Assembly (NCBI GenBank): GCA_902812455.1
Contig: CADDZH010000014.1
Span: forward strand, 1-64,000
Length of the DNA stretch: 64,000 nucleotides
Source: Chloroflexota bacterium
GTDB lineage: Bacteria > Chloroflexota > Ktedonobacteria > Ktedonobacterales > Ktedonobacteraceae
Direction of reading: 5' to 3'
A program made the translations under genes and the position numbers. The notes under the pieces were generated by a model. That model made no database searches, was not told where the DNA came from, and saw nothing but the letters and a program-made list of their open reading frames with translations. Of the stretch, positions 48,315-57,803 are shown in pieces; position 1 is the first letter of the stretch; every line of letters starts with the position of its first letter.

Positions 48315-51164
48315 ATGAGCAATGATTTCTGGAGTCAGGAACAACAGCAACAAAATGGGCATAGACCCGGTTCATATCACGATAACCAGCGGGCAGGTAG
48401 CCTGCTGCGCGATTATCGCCAGCACATGCGGCAGCAGCAATCACCTGCAGAATTTCAGCAATATTCTCCTTCTCCACTCCCTGCGGTTGAAGAGGGCTGG
48501 CCTTCTCCACTGTCGCCAACGCAAGGCCCTCCTCCTTACTCGCCTATACCTGAGGAGGGCAGAGCATCTCCTGATTACCAGCAGGCCTGGCCTGCGGCAC
48601 AAAGCTGGGTCTCACCGAAACCTTCCGTGCAGCATTGGGTCTCAAATACCATGCAAAAAGTTCGCCGCTGGTCCGGTCGCATGGCAGCCGTGCCTCGTGT
48701 GGAGCAGGAACCACTGGTGCTGTATCACCCTAGTACTCCAGCCACAGCAACTAAATATAAACCCTGGAAGCGCTCGCGCACTCTACGCATCGCTATGATG
48801 ATGAAGCACCGCCGCCAGCGCTGGCAGCAAGTGCATCTCAATGGCGCAAAGATCTGGTCGCGTGTACTTATTGCCTGTTTACTCTTCCTGGTAGTCCTTT
48901 CCTCTGCCAGCACAGCCTATGCCTACAGCTACTACCAGAGCCAGTTGCCTCGCCTGCAAAGCCTGGCCAACCAGCAGGTCGAGCAGACGACCCGCATTTA
49001 CGACCGGCATGGCCAGCTTCTTTATGAGGTGTATGATAATCAGAGCGGAGGCGGGCGCCGTACTCCCGTCTCTTACCAGTACATCCCACAGGTGATGCAA
49101 GACGCCATGATTGCCGCAGAAGATCATACCTTCTGGACAAACGCTGGCATAGACCCGCAAGGTATTGTGCGCGCTGCCATCGAATACTTACAACATCATG
49201 CTGTCCAGAGCGGTGGAAGTACCATCACGCAGCAGTTGATCAAGAATCTTACCGGTGATACGCAGATCTCGCTCACGCGCAAAATCCCGGAAGCCGCGCT
49301 GGCCATTGGCCTGACACAGGAGTATCCCAAGTGGAAAATCCTGGAGATGTATTTCAATATTTCTCCCTTTGGCGCCCAGGACCTCGGAATCGAGGCGGCC
49401 GTCGAAGATTATTTCCACCTATCCCAGCAGTGCGATAGCAATTTCAACTGTATCCCTGCTGTTTATTATCTCAACTGTGATTCTGCCCACCAGTCGCAAT
49501 GCGATCCCGCTCATTGCGCTACCTCAAAATATTGCGATCCCCTGCTGGGCCTGGCCCGTGCCTCACTGCTGGCCGGTATACCGCAAAACCCTCCAACCTA
49601 CGATCCCACCCTGGGCATTGTTGACCAGAGCACAGGACAGAAATACTACCTGGAACGCCAGCAATATGTCCTCCAGCAAATGCTAAGTCTGGGCATGCAG
49701 GTACAGGGAGTGGGACCTCTCACGCAGGACATGGTGAACCAGGTGGAGGCAATGACTGCCAGGATGGCCTTTACTCCCTACGGCCACCAGTATTATCACG
49801 GTGACCAGCATTTTGTGAACTGGGTTATCTCACAACTGGAGCAGCAGTTGGGCGTAGAGACGTTCCTCACCGGTGGCTTCAATATCTACACCACTATCGA
49901 TACCAACCTCGAGCACTATGTCGAAGCAGCCGTCTATCGCCACCTTGATTTGCCAGAACAGCAGTACTTTGGAGGCGGTGATGGCCCGCTGAACACAGTG
50001 AATAATGTCAACGATGCGGCAGTGGTCGTAGAAGATGCCAAAACGGGTGAAATCCTGGCCATGGATGGCAGCGCGAACTGGAATGATAGCTCTCGTGCCG
50101 TGTCGGGGAATATCAATATGGCAATTCAGCCACGCCAGCCAGGCTCGACCATCAAGCCGATTGTGTATACAGCCGCATTTGAAGCCGGTTGGTATCCCGG
50201 CATGGTCATTCCTGACCAGAAAACCTACTTCCCTATGCAGGACAGCCCATTACCCGCAACCTGCAATACGAGTGCCTATTGCCCGGTCGATTACGGCGGT
50301 GGTTACACAAACACCACGATCCCTATTCGCAATGCCCTGGCAAACTCTCGCAATATCCCGGCGATACGGGCATCTCTCTATGCCGGACTGAATAACGTGA
50401 TCGATACGGCCCAGCGCTTTGGTATCACAACACTCAGCCAGCAGCAGGATGCCAATGATTCGTTTGCCCTCGGTACATCCGCTATTCCTTTGACTCAACT
50501 GGTAGGCGCCTACCAGGTCTTCGCAGACAACGGCGTGCGCGTCCTGCCTCACTATGTGCTCGACATCTGGGATAATTACGGTCATCACCTCTACCACTTC
50601 GATCCCAACAATCCCGGTGGCACGCAGGTCATCAGTCCCCAGCTCGCCTTCCTGATGACCTCGATGCTATCCGACGAAAACGCTCGCAAAGCTGAGTTCT
50701 GGCCCGATCACGATCTCTCATTCTGGAGCCCTCCCGGTTGGGGTGCGCAGCCCGATCCAGGATATCCCGATGTTGCGGCTAAAACGGGAACAACCGATAA
50801 TTTTAAGGACAACCTCACCATTGGTTATACGACCTCCGTTGTGGTCGGAGTATGGGCCGGCAATGCCGATGACACACCCATGCAAAACGTGATCGGTATC
50901 ACGGGCGCCGCACCTATCTGGCATAGCGTCATGACCTATATTAGCGGCATGTGCAACGAGCAGTATGATCAGGTCCCCTGTGGGAACCCGGATATGACCT
51001 TCAAGCCACAGACCTTTACACCCCCACCCGGCGTGGTCCAGCAGTGTGTCTCCGCCACAAACGGTCTAGAGGGCAATGGGAGCTGCGACTGGATGCTCGA
51101 CGGCGAGCAGCCCCAGCAAGCGGGCTTCTCTTCTACAAGCAGCAACCCGCCCCCGGACAAGTAG
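48315..51164 (+). CDS. Class A penicillin-binding protein (transglycosylase-transpeptidase)
   Basis: 949 residues from the ATG at 48315. The frame is open from 48204, but that part has no good start. A Gln/Pro-rich cytosolic tail of about 180 residues, basic region and membrane helix (VLIACLLFLVVLSSASTAYA) precede the GT51 domain with IAAEDHTFWTNAGIDPQGIV and GGSTITQQLIKNL. The transpeptidase has SxxK in QPGSTIKP, an SRN motif in ANSRNIPA, and KTGT in AAKTGTTDNF. An insertion with six cysteines lies near residues 373-409, after the AAVEDYF segment of GT51. Makes and cross-links peptidoglycan on the outer face. No recognisable FN3 or PASTA domain at the C-terminus, which has four more Cys. Confidence 0.95.
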   Translation: MSNDFWSQEQQQQNGHRPGSYHDNQRAGSLLRDYRQHMRQQQSPAEFQQYSPSPLPAVEEGWPSPLSPTQGPPPYSPIPEEGRASPDYQQAWPAAQSWVSPKPSVQHWVSNTMQKVRRWSGRMAAVPRVEQEPLVLYHPSTPATATKYKPWKRSRTLRIAMMMKHRRQRWQQVHLNGAKIWSRVLIACLLFLVVLSSASTAYAYSYYQSQLPRLQSLANQQVEQTTRIYDRHGQLLYEVYDNQSGGGRRTPVSYQYIPQVMQDAMIAAEDHTFWTNAGIDPQGIVRAAIEYLQHHAVQSGGSTITQQLIKNLTGDTQISLTRKIPEAALAIGLTQEYPKWKILEMYFNISPFGAQDLGIEAAVEDYFHLSQQCDSNFNCIPAVYYLNCDSAHQSQCDPAHCATSKYCDPLLGLARASLLAGIPQNPPTYDPTLGIVDQSTGQKYYLERQQYVLQQMLSLGMQVQGVGPLTQDMVNQVEAMTARMAFTPYGHQYYHGDQHFVNWVISQLEQQLGVETFLTGGFNIYTTIDTNLEHYVEAAVYRHLDLPEQQYFGGGDGPLNTVNNVNDAAVVVEDAKTGEILAMDGSANWNDSSRAVSGNINMAIQPRQPGSTIKPIVYTAAFEAGWYPGMVIPDQKTYFPMQDSPLPATCNTSAYCPVDYGGGYTNTTIPIRNALANSRNIPAIRASLYAGLNNVIDTAQRFGITTLSQQQDANDSFALGTSAIPLTQLVGAYQVFADNGVRVLPHYVLDIWDNYGHHLYHFDPNNPGGTQVISPQLAFLMTSMLSDENARKAEFWPDHDLSFWSPPGWGAQPDPGYPDVAAKTGTTDNFKDNLTIGYTTSVVVGVWAGNADDTPMQNVIGITGAAPIWHSVMTYISGMCNEQYDQVPCGNPDMTFKPQTFTPPPGVVQQCVSATNGLEGNGSCDWMLDGEQPQQAGFSSTSSNPPPDK

Positions 51165-51170
51165 TGAAAG

Positions 51171-51230
51171 CCTGGCCCCCACAAGGGAGGCCACGACATG
51201 GTATCGGTCACATCAAGCTTGACGGAGTAC
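51171..51230. repeat. Family B repeat with extended flank
   Basis: CCTGGCCCCCACAAGGGAGG, then a flank with GGTCACATCAAGCTTGACGG. The 60 bp match 57461-57520 with about eight differences, so this family has a conserved tail beyond the hairpin. Confidence 0.8.
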
Positions 51231-51260
51231 TATTTACAAGGGCAGGCTTTTCCCACCTAC

Positions 51261-51290
51261 TTGACAATCCTTCCTGCTGAGTGCTATGCT
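51261..51290 (+). promoter_or_regulatory. Sigma-A promoter of the hrcA-grpE-dnaK-dnaJ operon
   Basis: TTGACA at 51261-51266 and TATGCT at 51285-51290 with an 18-bp spacer, just upstream of the CIRCE element, so that HrcA bound there would block initiation. Confidence 0.85.
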
Positions 51291-51293
51291 GTA

Positions 51294-51320
51294 CTTGCAC
51301 TCTTGTGACGAGAGTGCTAG
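51294..51320 (+). promoter_or_regulatory. CIRCE operator (HrcA binding site)
   Basis: CTTGCACTC, nine bases, GAGTGCTAG. This differs from the consensus TTAGCACTC-N9-GAGTGCTAA at a few outer bases and keeps the inner GCACTC/GAGTGC. HrcA represses the heat-shock operon here until it is inactivated at high temperature. Confidence 0.92.
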
Positions 51321-51392
51321 CAATCACACGTGACAAATGATGTATCATAACCGGCAACTGCGGTGGTGTACCGGGAAGGGTGCGCAGGAAGC

Positions 51393-52451
51393 ATGATATC
51401 ACTGAGCGAACGCAAACAGCAGATTCTGCGGGCACTTGTTGAAGAGTATATTCACACAGCCATACCAGTTGCTTCTGAAACGCTGGTACGCAAGTATCGC
51501 TTCAGCTTTAGCTCTGCTACCGTTCGTCACGAACTGGCCGGATTGGAAGAGGCCGGGCTGATCTATCAACCACATACCTCAGCCGGGCGTGTTCCAACCG
51601 ATCTCGGATATCGCTACTTCGTCGAGCATCTCATGCAGGAGTCCGCTCTTTCGCTCGATGAGCAGCGCCTTATCCGTCACCAGTTCTACCAGGTGCAGGA
51701 TCAACTGGACCAGTGGGTTCGCCTCACTGCTTCGGTCATGGCCCGCTTACTGCATAGCGCCGCCATCATGACACCCCCGCGCGCCGCAGAAGGTCGCTTT
51801 AAACATTTTGAGGTGCTTTCGGTCACCGACTTCTCGGCTCACCTGGTGCTCGTCCTGGCAGACGGAACGGTGAGACAGCAGAGGCTGCTGCTGGAAGAGC
51901 CAATCCAGCAGGAAGCGTTAAGCGCTATGGCTTTTCACTTGAACGAACTCTTCCAGCATAAAAGTGCGGCAGAAGTCGAGGCTATCCTGCGGCAGCGCGA
52001 CCTTTCGCCGGTTGAACACCTCATTGGCACGACGATCGCACGTATCCTGGAGCAACATGGTGACCCGCTGGGGGATGTCTTCTACCGCGAGGGCGTGATC
52101 AATATTCTGGAGCAGCCCGAATATAGCCGTATAGGCCCCGAAGAGGAGCGCAACGAGCGCGTGCGCAAGGTCATCGAGGTCCTCGAACAGAATCGCTTCT
52201 TGCCGGTGCTGGCTTCGCAACTTCGCCAATCCGACGGCGTACAAGTAATTATCGGGGGCGAAAATGAGTGGGACGAGATGAAGGATGTCAGCCTGGTGGT
52301 GGCTCGTTATGGCCACGAGGGCAAGGTTGGCGGGCTGCTTGGCGTTATCGGGCCAACCCGCATGCAATATGGGCGAGCGATCGCCGTGGTACGCTACATG
52401 TCACAGGTGATGAATGAATTGCTGGCAGAAGTCTATGGATTTGATGAATAA
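51393..52451 (+). CDS. hrcA: Heat-inducible transcription repressor HrcA
   Basis: 352 residues from the ATG at 51393 (MISLSERKQQILRALVEEY); an upstream in-frame start at 51363 lacks family similarity. The N-terminal winged helix contains SSATVRHELAGLEEAGLIYQ and PHTSAGRVPTDLGYRYFVEH, diagnostic for HrcA. A GAF-like dimerisation and regulatory domain follows. It binds the CIRCE site 73 bp upstream and represses its own operon, folding correctly only with GroE help. It starts the hrcA-grpE-dnaK-dnaJ order typical of Gram-positive-type bacteria. Confidence 0.97.
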   Translation: MISLSERKQQILRALVEEYIHTAIPVASETLVRKYRFSFSSATVRHELAGLEEAGLIYQPHTSAGRVPTDLGYRYFVEHLMQESALSLDEQRLIRHQFYQVQDQLDQWVRLTASVMARLLHSAAIMTPPRAAEGRFKHFEVLSVTDFSAHLVLVLADGTVRQQRLLLEEPIQQEALSAMAFHLNELFQHKSAAEVEAILRQRDLSPVEHLIGTTIARILEQHGDPLGDVFYREGVINILEQPEYSRIGPEEERNERVRKVIEVLEQNRFLPVLASQLRQSDGVQVIIGGENEWDEMKDVSLVVARYGHEGKVGGLLGVIGPTRMQYGRAIAVVRYMSQVMNELLAEVYGFDE

Positions 52452-52468
52452 TTTTGAGGGGTGACGAT

Positions 52469-53146
52469 ATGGCGGATCAGGAAGAGCAGCAAGCTGAACA
52501 GCCAGTTGAAACTGAACTAACTTCACGAGCTACCGAAGAATCGCAGGCCTCGGCTCAAAAAGGTGAAACAACGCAAGAACGCGAGACGCCTATTGAGCAG
52601 ATCCGGCAGCTCAAGGTGCGTATTGAGGCGCTTGAGAAAGAACTGGCAGAAGAGCGCGAGAAAGCGACTGACTATATGAACCGGGCGATGCGAGCGCAGG
52701 CCGACCTCTCGAACATGCGCAAGCGCATGCAGCAGGAAATGACTGCGGCTCTCAAAGAGGCAATGAAGCCCCTTATCTATGAGGAACTGGCAGTCCTTGA
52801 TAACTTTGATCGCGCATTTATGGCGCTGCCCAAAGAATTTGAGCATTTCACCTGGGTGGAGGGCATCGCCTTGATCCAGACCCAGTTATTTGGTATCTTG
52901 CACCGCGCTGGTATCACACCGATTGAGACGATAGGCAAGAGCTACAACCCTATTGAACACGAGCCTGTCGCCTACGATGAGACCAGCAACTATCCAGAAG
53001 ATACTGTTACCGCTGAACTGCAGCGTGGTTATAAACTGTACGACCAGGTGCTGCGCCCTGCCCTTGTCAAACTTGCCCGCGCGCCTCAATCTGTGGCCTC
53101 GGGGGCGGGAGAAACAGCAGAAAGCGGCACGACAACTTCAGAATAA
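52469..53146 (+). CDS. grpE: Nucleotide exchange factor GrpE
   Basis: 225 residues from the ATG at 52469 (GAGGGGTGACGAT upstream). An acidic, disordered N-terminus and a long coiled coil ([20 protein letters not shown], then [15 protein letters not shown]) lead to the C-terminal beta domain with [20 protein letters not shown]. The ending [10 protein letters not shown] fits GrpE. It forms a dimer that releases ADP from DnaK and acts as a thermosensor. 17 bp after hrcA and 22 bp before dnaK. Confidence 0.97.
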   Translation: MADQEEQQAEQPVETELTSRATEESQASAQKGETTQERETPIEQIRQLKVRIEALEKELAEEREKATDYMNRAMRAQADLSNMRKRMQQEMTAALKEAMKPLIYEELAVLDNFDRAFMALPKEFEHFTWVEGIALIQTQLFGILHRAGITPIETIGKSYNPIEHEPVAYDETSNYPEDTVTAELQRGYKLYDQVLRPALVKLARAPQSVASGAGETAESGTTTSE

Positions 53147-53168
53147 GAATTTGTTAGAGGAGGCAACA

Positions 53169-55064
53169 GTGCCAAAAGTTATCGGAATCGATTTAGGAAC
53201 AACGAACTCGTGTGTTGCAGTGATGGAAGGCGGCGAACCCGTTGTTATTCCCAACGCGGAAGGTTCACGCACCACACCTTCGGTCGTTGCGATCAACAAG
53301 AATGGTGAGCGTCTTGTCGGTGAGGTTGCCAAGCGCCAGGCCATCACCAACCCTGAAAATACCATCTACTCCATCAAGCGCTTCATGGGCCGCAAATATG
53401 ACGACCCCGAAGTAGACAGGGACAGGCGTATCGTGCCCTACAAAGTGGTGCGGGCCAGCAATGGCGACGCCTGGGTAGAGGTACAGGGCAAGCAGTACAG
53501 CCCACCTGAAATCTCCGCCATGATCTTGCAAAAGCTCAAGACCGATGCCGAAGCATACCTGGGCGAGCGCGTGATCCAGGCCGTGATCACCGTACCGGCT
53601 TACTTCAATGACGCCCAGCGCCAGGCCACCAGGGACGCCGGCAAAATTGCCGGGCTTGATGTGCTACGCATTATCAATGAGCCAACGGCAGCATCCCTCG
53701 CCTATGGCCTGGATAAGAAGCGAGATGAGCGTATTGCTGTCTATGATCTGGGTGGTGGCACCTTCGATATCTCCATCCTGGAACTGGGCGAAGGCGTCTT
53801 TGAGGTCAAGAGCACCAACGGGGACACCCACCTGGGTGGCGATGACTTCGACCAGCGCATTATCAACTGGCTGGCCGACGAATTCCGCAAAGAGCATGGC
53901 ATCGACCTGCGGCAGGATCGCATGGCCCTGCAGCGCTTGAAAGAGGCAGCAGAGAAGGCCAAGAAAGAGCTGTCCAGCTCGATGCAGACGGAGATCAACC
54001 TGCCCTTCATTACAGCAGATGCCAGCGGGCCTAAACATCTCAATATGACTCTGACGCGCTCAAAACTTGAGCAACTGGTCGAGGATTTGATAGAGAAGAC
54101 TCGTGGCCCTGTCATGAAGGCGCTAGCAGATGCCGGTGTGCGCCCGGGCGATGTCAACGAGGTTGTGCTCGTCGGCGGTCAAACGCGTATGCCTGCTGTG
54201 CAAACAATGGTGCGCCGCATCTTTGATCGTGACCCGCATCGCGGTGTGAACCCCGATGAAGTGGTTGCTGTGGGCGCGGCTATCCAGGCGGGCGTCTTAA
54301 CGGGTGACGTAAAAGACGTGCTCTTGCTGGATGTCACCCCGCTCTCGCTTGGCATCGAGACGCTGGGCGGCGTCTTCACACGCCTGATCGATCGCAATAC
54401 GACGATCCCAACCCAGAAGAGCCAGGTCTTCTCAACGGCCAGCGACAACCAGCCAAGCGTTGAGATCAACGTTCTGCAGGGCGAGCGCGAATTCGCGAAG
54501 GACAATCGCTCGCTGGGCAGCTTCATTCTCGATGGCATTCCACCCGCTCCACGCGGCGTGCCTCAAATTGAGGTCACCTTCGATATCGATGCCAATGGCA
54601 TCGTCAATGTCTCAGCACGGGATAAAGGGACGGGACGCGAGCAAAAGATCACCGTCGTGCCATCGAGCGGCCTGTCAAAAGACCAGATCGATCGCATGGT
54701 GCGCGATGCCGAGGCTCACGCCGCCGAGGATAGGCGCCGCAAGGAAGAGGTCGAAGAGCGCAACCTGGCCGACAGCGCGGCCTATCGCGCCGAAAAGAGT
54801 ATGGCCGATCTCGGCGATAAGCTCACTTCCGAGCAGAAGGGCGAGCTGGAGACCAAGATCGCTGATGTACGCGCCGCTCTTGCGACCGATGACGTCTCCC
54901 GCATCAAATCCGCTCGCGAGGCGCTCGAGCAGGCCTTCTACAGGGTCAGCGAGTCAATCTATCGCCAGGGCGCAGCTACCGGCGCATATACGAACCCGGA
55001 GTCGCAGCCTGGCTCTGAAGGCCCCGGCGACGAGACCATCGAGGGCGAATACAGGGAAACATGA
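53169..55064 (+). CDS. dnaK: Chaperone DnaK (Hsp70)
   Basis: 631 residues from the GTG at 53169, with AGGAGG at ideal spacing. Longer in-frame readings run inside grpE and are rejected. ATPase motifs: [19 protein letters not shown] at the start, [15 protein letters not shown], and [16 protein letters not shown]. The linker is [18 protein letters not shown], and the substrate-binding domain and helical lid follow. The C-terminus is short and ends [12 protein letters not shown], close to the usual EEVD-type Gly/Glu end. Central ATP-driven folding chaperone with DnaJ and GrpE. Confidence 0.99.
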   Translation: MPKVIGIDLGTTNSCVAVMEGGEPVVIPNAEGSRTTPSVVAINKNGERLVGEVAKRQAITNPENTIYSIKRFMGRKYDDPEVDRDRRIVPYKVVRASNGDAWVEVQGKQYSPPEISAMILQKLKTDAEAYLGERVIQAVITVPAYFNDAQRQATRDAGKIAGLDVLRIINEPTAASLAYGLDKKRDERIAVYDLGGGTFDISILELGEGVFEVKSTNGDTHLGGDDFDQRIINWLADEFRKEHGIDLRQDRMALQRLKEAAEKAKKELSSSMQTEINLPFITADASGPKHLNMTLTRSKLEQLVEDLIEKTRGPVMKALADAGVRPGDVNEVVLVGGQTRMPAVQTMVRRIFDRDPHRGVNPDEVVAVGAAIQAGVLTGDVKDVLLLDVTPLSLGIETLGGVFTRLIDRNTTIPTQKSQVFSTASDNQPSVEINVLQGEREFAKDNRSLGSFILDGIPPAPRGVPQIEVTFDIDANGIVNVSARDKGTGREQKITVVPSSGLSKDQIDRMVRDAEAHAAEDRRRKEEVEERNLADSAAYRAEKSMADLGDKLTSEQKGELETKIADVRAALATDDVSRIKSAREALEQAFYRVSESIYRQGAATGAYTNPESQPGSEGPGDETIEGEYRET

Positions 55065-55211
55065 TGAGTGCCAACTTTGGCTATACCCTTGCGGAGAGCC
55101 TCTGGCACAACGTAACATAGATGAATACAGGGGAAGCAGTTTACTATTGAAAGCGGGAATGGGGGAGCTTATCGCATCCGTTCCCTTCCTGGAACAATAA
55201 AGGACCAGCCA

Positions 55212-56360
55212 ATGGCTACTAGTAAACGAGATTATTACGAAGTACTGGGTGTATCGCGTAATGCAAGCGACGAAGAGTTGAAACGAGCTTTTCGTCGCCT
55301 TGCCAAGCAGTACCATCCAGATGCCAATAAAGAGCCGGGGGCGGAAGCCCGCTTCATTGAAATCAAAGAAGCATACGAGGTATTGAGCGATCCTCAAAAG
55401 CGTGAGGCCTATGATCGCTATGGTCATGCTGGTCTTGGAAACGGTCTGGGTGCGGGCGGTTTTAGCGATTTCGGTGGATTTGGGAGTTTCAGCAATCTCA
55501 ACGATATCTTCGAATCCATCTTTGGTGGAGCGACCAGCGCGCAGCGACGTACCGGCACGCAGCGAGGGGCGGATATCCGTTATGAGCTGACCATCTCGTT
55601 TGAGGAGGCTGTCTTCGGCTGCCAGAAAGAGATAGAATTGCCGCGCTGGGAAACCTGCCCCAACTGTCGAGGCAGTGGGGCGCAGCCCGGCACATCTACC
55701 GCGCGCTGTTCTGCCTGCCAGGGAACTGGTGAGATACGCCGCGTGCAGCAATCCATCTTTGGACAGTTCGTTAATGTCTCCATCTGTGAACGTTGCCGTG
55801 GAGAAGGGCGAGTCATCACCACGCCGTGCGAGAAATGTCGCGGCCAGGGCCGCGTGCGCAACGTGCGGCGCGTAGTCGTCAACATCCCTGCCGGGGTCGA
55901 TGATGGCATCAATGTGAGAGTGACCGGCGAAGGCGAAGTGAGCACGCGCGGCGGCACACCGGGTAACCTGTATGTCGTCCTGACGGTCAAACCTCACCAG
56001 TTCTTCAAGCGCCAGGGCAACGATCTCATCTACGAGCTGCCTATCAGCTTCACGCAGGCAGCCCTTGGCGACGAGGTTGAGGTTCCGACTATAGACGGGA
56101 AGTCAGTGGCGCTCAAGATTCCGCCCGGCACACAAACTAACCGCTCATTCCGCCTCAAAGGCCTGGGCGTACCCGTCGTACACAGCAGCGCTCGCGGCGA
56201 TCAGCACGTCATCGTCAAGGTCGTCATTCCGACCAGCCTGACCGCCGAACAAAAACACTTGCTCGAGGAATTTGCTCGCCTCGAACGCGAACAAAGCGAG
56301 CAAAACGACAAAAACATCTTCCGCAGCTTCTTTGAAAAAACAAAAGACGTATTCCAGTAG
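55212..56360 (+). CDS. dnaJ: Chaperone DnaJ (Hsp40)
   Basis: 382 residues. The J-domain has HPD in [13 protein letters not shown] Gly/Phe-rich region follows ([18 protein letters not shown]). The zinc domain has four C-x-x-C-x-G-x-G units: [24 protein letters not shown] and CEKCRGQG. Two C-terminal substrate domains complete it. Stimulates DnaK ATPase and delivers substrates. The TAG stop is the second to fourth base of a family C palindrome (56357-56384), and the same hairpin followed by T5 serves as terminator. 147 bp separate it from dnaK. Confidence 0.98.
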   Translation: MATSKRDYYEVLGVSRNASDEELKRAFRRLAKQYHPDANKEPGAEARFIEIKEAYEVLSDPQKREAYDRYGHAGLGNGLGAGGFSDFGGFGSFSNLNDIFESIFGGATSAQRRTGTQRGADIRYELTISFEEAVFGCQKEIELPRWETCPNCRGSGAQPGTSTARCSACQGTGEIRRVQQSIFGQFVNVSICERCRGEGRVITTPCEKCRGQGRVRNVRRVVVNIPAGVDDGINVRVTGEGEVSTRGGTPGNLYVVLTVKPHQFFKRQGNDLIYELPISFTQAALGDEVEVPTIDGKSVALKIPPGTQTNRSFRLKGLGVPVVHSSARGDQHVIVKVVIPTSLTAEQKHLLEEFARLEREQSEQNDKNIFRSFFEKTKDVFQ

Positions 56361-56391
56361 GGGCGCGATAAATCGCGCCCCTACTGTTTTT
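56355..56391 (+). terminator. dnaJ terminator made by a family C palindrome
   Basis: CAGTAGGGGCGCGAT and its perfect reverse complement form a 15-bp stem with a tiny loop (14 bp plus a 4-nt loop in practice), then TTTTT. It includes the dnaJ stop codon TAG. On the minus strand there is no T-run, so it acts for the dnaJ side. Confidence 0.85.
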
Positions 56392-57367
56392 ATTGCGCCC
56401 TTGCTTGCCCTATTGCATAGAATGCTGGCTTTCCCTCTGCCATCCCGACCTTTTCCCCGAATTCGGCCACGACCGGCAGGTGATCGCTGGCGTCTTCGGC
56501 CCATACTCCATCACCTTGAGAAACGGCGTAGCAGGCGGAGAGGCTCTCTGCCAGCTCCGGGCTGGCAAAGATAAAATCAATGCGACCTGCTGGCGAGGCA
56601 GATGGGCAGGTAAAGCCTTCAGCCTCTGGATTGAGCACGCGGAAGCAGTCCACATAGCCCGCGTTGCGCAGCATGTTAATGCTCCCTCGTGGCGCATAGA
56701 AAGCAGCGGCTTTATCAAAGACCTTAGAAAGCAAGCGGCTGCGTGGAATGAGACACAGCAGCGGATTGAAAAGGCGCAATGGCTTCGGTACGACAAAATC
56801 CAGATTCGGGTGTCCTATAAACGCCTGGCTATATTGCTGGCGCTTTCTATCTAAATCCACAATATATTGCAAGAGGGCGCTCGCCCGGAAGGGGTCACCA
56901 GGCGCGAGCGCATTGAAATCCCCCATCACCACGTGCGGCGTTCCTCGTTTTGCCGCCGTTATGCGAAGAAGCTCGCGCACCTCGCGCCGCCGGATGGCAT
57001 TCCCTGCCCATCCATGACTGAAAGCGGCTGAGAGATGAACCACAAACAGGGTGATCTGCCGGCCTCCTGGCTCCTCTACACAGGCCTCCAGTACCGGCTC
57101 CGACAAGCCACAGGGATGATAGTGCGTCTGGGAATATACTATAGGCCAACGGCTCAATACTGCAATTCCCCAATCCTTTGGTCGCCGGGCAGCCCCGCTG
57201 ATCACATACTGCATATCGAGCCGCCGCGCCAGCTCTTCAACAACCTGTGGATCTGATGCCTCGACCAGCCCCACCACATCAGGATTTACCGCTTGAATGA
57301 TACGAGCTACTTGATCAGCCCGCCGGGTAGCCCCCGACAGGATATTATAGGAAAGAATACGTGTCAT
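56390..57367 (-). CDS. Endonuclease/exonuclease/phosphatase-family protein
   Basis: 325 residues with the EEP fold signatures: RILSYNILSGATRRADQVAR at the start, DVVGLVEASD (the metal Glu), LFVVHLSAAFSHG, VVMGDFNALAPGDPF and the C-terminal DHLPVVAEF with His. Glu, Asn, Asp and His of the DNase I-like active site are all visible. No signal peptide or membrane helix. Substrate (DNA, phosphoester or lipid) is not known. Convergent with dnaJ, and its upstream side holds a repeat cluster. Confidence 0.9.
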   Translation of the reverse strand: MTRILSYNILSGATRRADQVARIIQAVNPDVVGLVEASDPQVVEELARRLDMQYVISGAARRPKDWGIAVLSRWPIVYSQTHYHPCGLSEPVLEACVEEPGGRQITLFVVHLSAAFSHGWAGNAIRRREVRELLRITAAKRGTPHVVMGDFNALAPGDPFRASALLQYIVDLDRKRQQYSQAFIGHPNLDFVVPKPLRLFNPLLCLIPRSRLLSKVFDKAAAFYAPRGSINMLRNAGYVDCFRVLNPEAEGFTCPSASPAGRIDFIFASPELAESLSACYAVSQGDGVWAEDASDHLPVVAEFGEKVGMAEGKPAFYAIGQARAQ

Positions 57368-57414
57368 TGATATAGCTACATCCTTTTACACAAACTGTCT
57401 TCATAGTAGCAGGC

Positions 57415-57520
57415 CTGGCCCCCACAAGGGAGGCCACTACATGGTGCCTGTCAATTGAGACCTGGCCCCCACAAGGGAGGCCACTACATGTTATTGGTCA
57501 CATGAAGCTTGGCGGACTAG
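57415..57520. repeat. Two tandem family B repeats
   Basis: Both copies start CCTGGCCCCCACAAGGGAGG and continue CCACTACATG. The second has the extended flank shared with 51171-51230 (GGTCACATGAAGCTTGGCGG). Confidence 0.85.
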
Positions 57521-57590
57521 CAGGCTAATTCTTTTGTATACACTATACCAGACGGATACGAAAGCTCATAAGGCACATACCAATACTGAC

Positions 57591-57708
57591 ATTCACTCAT
57601 AATTATTTTGGCGGGCCTGCGGCCCGCTGTAGGGAGAGGGTGAGCGCGGGGACACCCCGCACCCCGGCAGGGGACAGAGTCCCCTGCACCTCTGAATTAT
57701 GAGTGGAT
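57591..57708. mobile_element. MITE-like element with 14-bp inverted ends
   Basis: ATTCACTCATAATT at the left and AATTATGAGTGGAT at the right are inverted copies with one mismatch. Inside are three hairpins: GCGGGCCTGCGGCCCGC, GCGGGGACACCCCGC and CAGGGGACAGAGTCCCCTG. It has no coding capacity. A target duplication was not recognised. It lies 16 bp before the -35 box of padR. Confidence 0.6.
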
Positions 57709-57723
57709 CTCAGACCAATATGC

Positions 57724-57752
57724 TTGACAAGTTTCCTTTCCCATGTTATTAT
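57724..57752 (+). promoter_or_regulatory. Sigma-A promoter of padR
   Basis: TTGACA (57724-57729), 17-bp spacer, TATTAT (57747-57752), 52 bp before the ATG at 57804. Confidence 0.85.
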
Positions 57753-57803
57753 ACCCACATCGGTTATAGTCCATGTGAATATATCATGCTCAAAGAGGAA
57801 ACA

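Larger units (their letters stand above)
57368..57803. other. Intergenic repeat cluster and padR promoter
   Basis: The 436-bp gap contains two family B repeats (57415-57520), an inverted-repeat-bounded element (57591-57708) and a sigma-A promoter (57724-57752). A longer frame through this DNA into padR is not coding. Confidence 0.7.

Noticed and set aside
52953..53168. N-terminal extension of DnaK in the same frame (within grpE)
   Set aside because: It overlaps the grpE 3' end in another frame. DnaK similarity begins at the GTG at 53169, which has an ideal ribosome site.
54954..55997. Open frame of 347 codons opposite dnaK/dnaJ
   Set aside because: It is a shadow of dnaJ and the intergenic region, with no coding signature.
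57415..57520. Possible CRISPR repeat pair
   Set aside because: The two copies are only 46 bp apart start to start, with no further units, no cas genes, and copies of the same repeat scattered elsewhere.
57605..57694. tRNA-like folding in the GC-rich hairpins
   Set aside because: The hairpins are simple palindromes without a T-arm, anticodon loop or acceptor stem. They belong to the inverted-repeat-bounded element.
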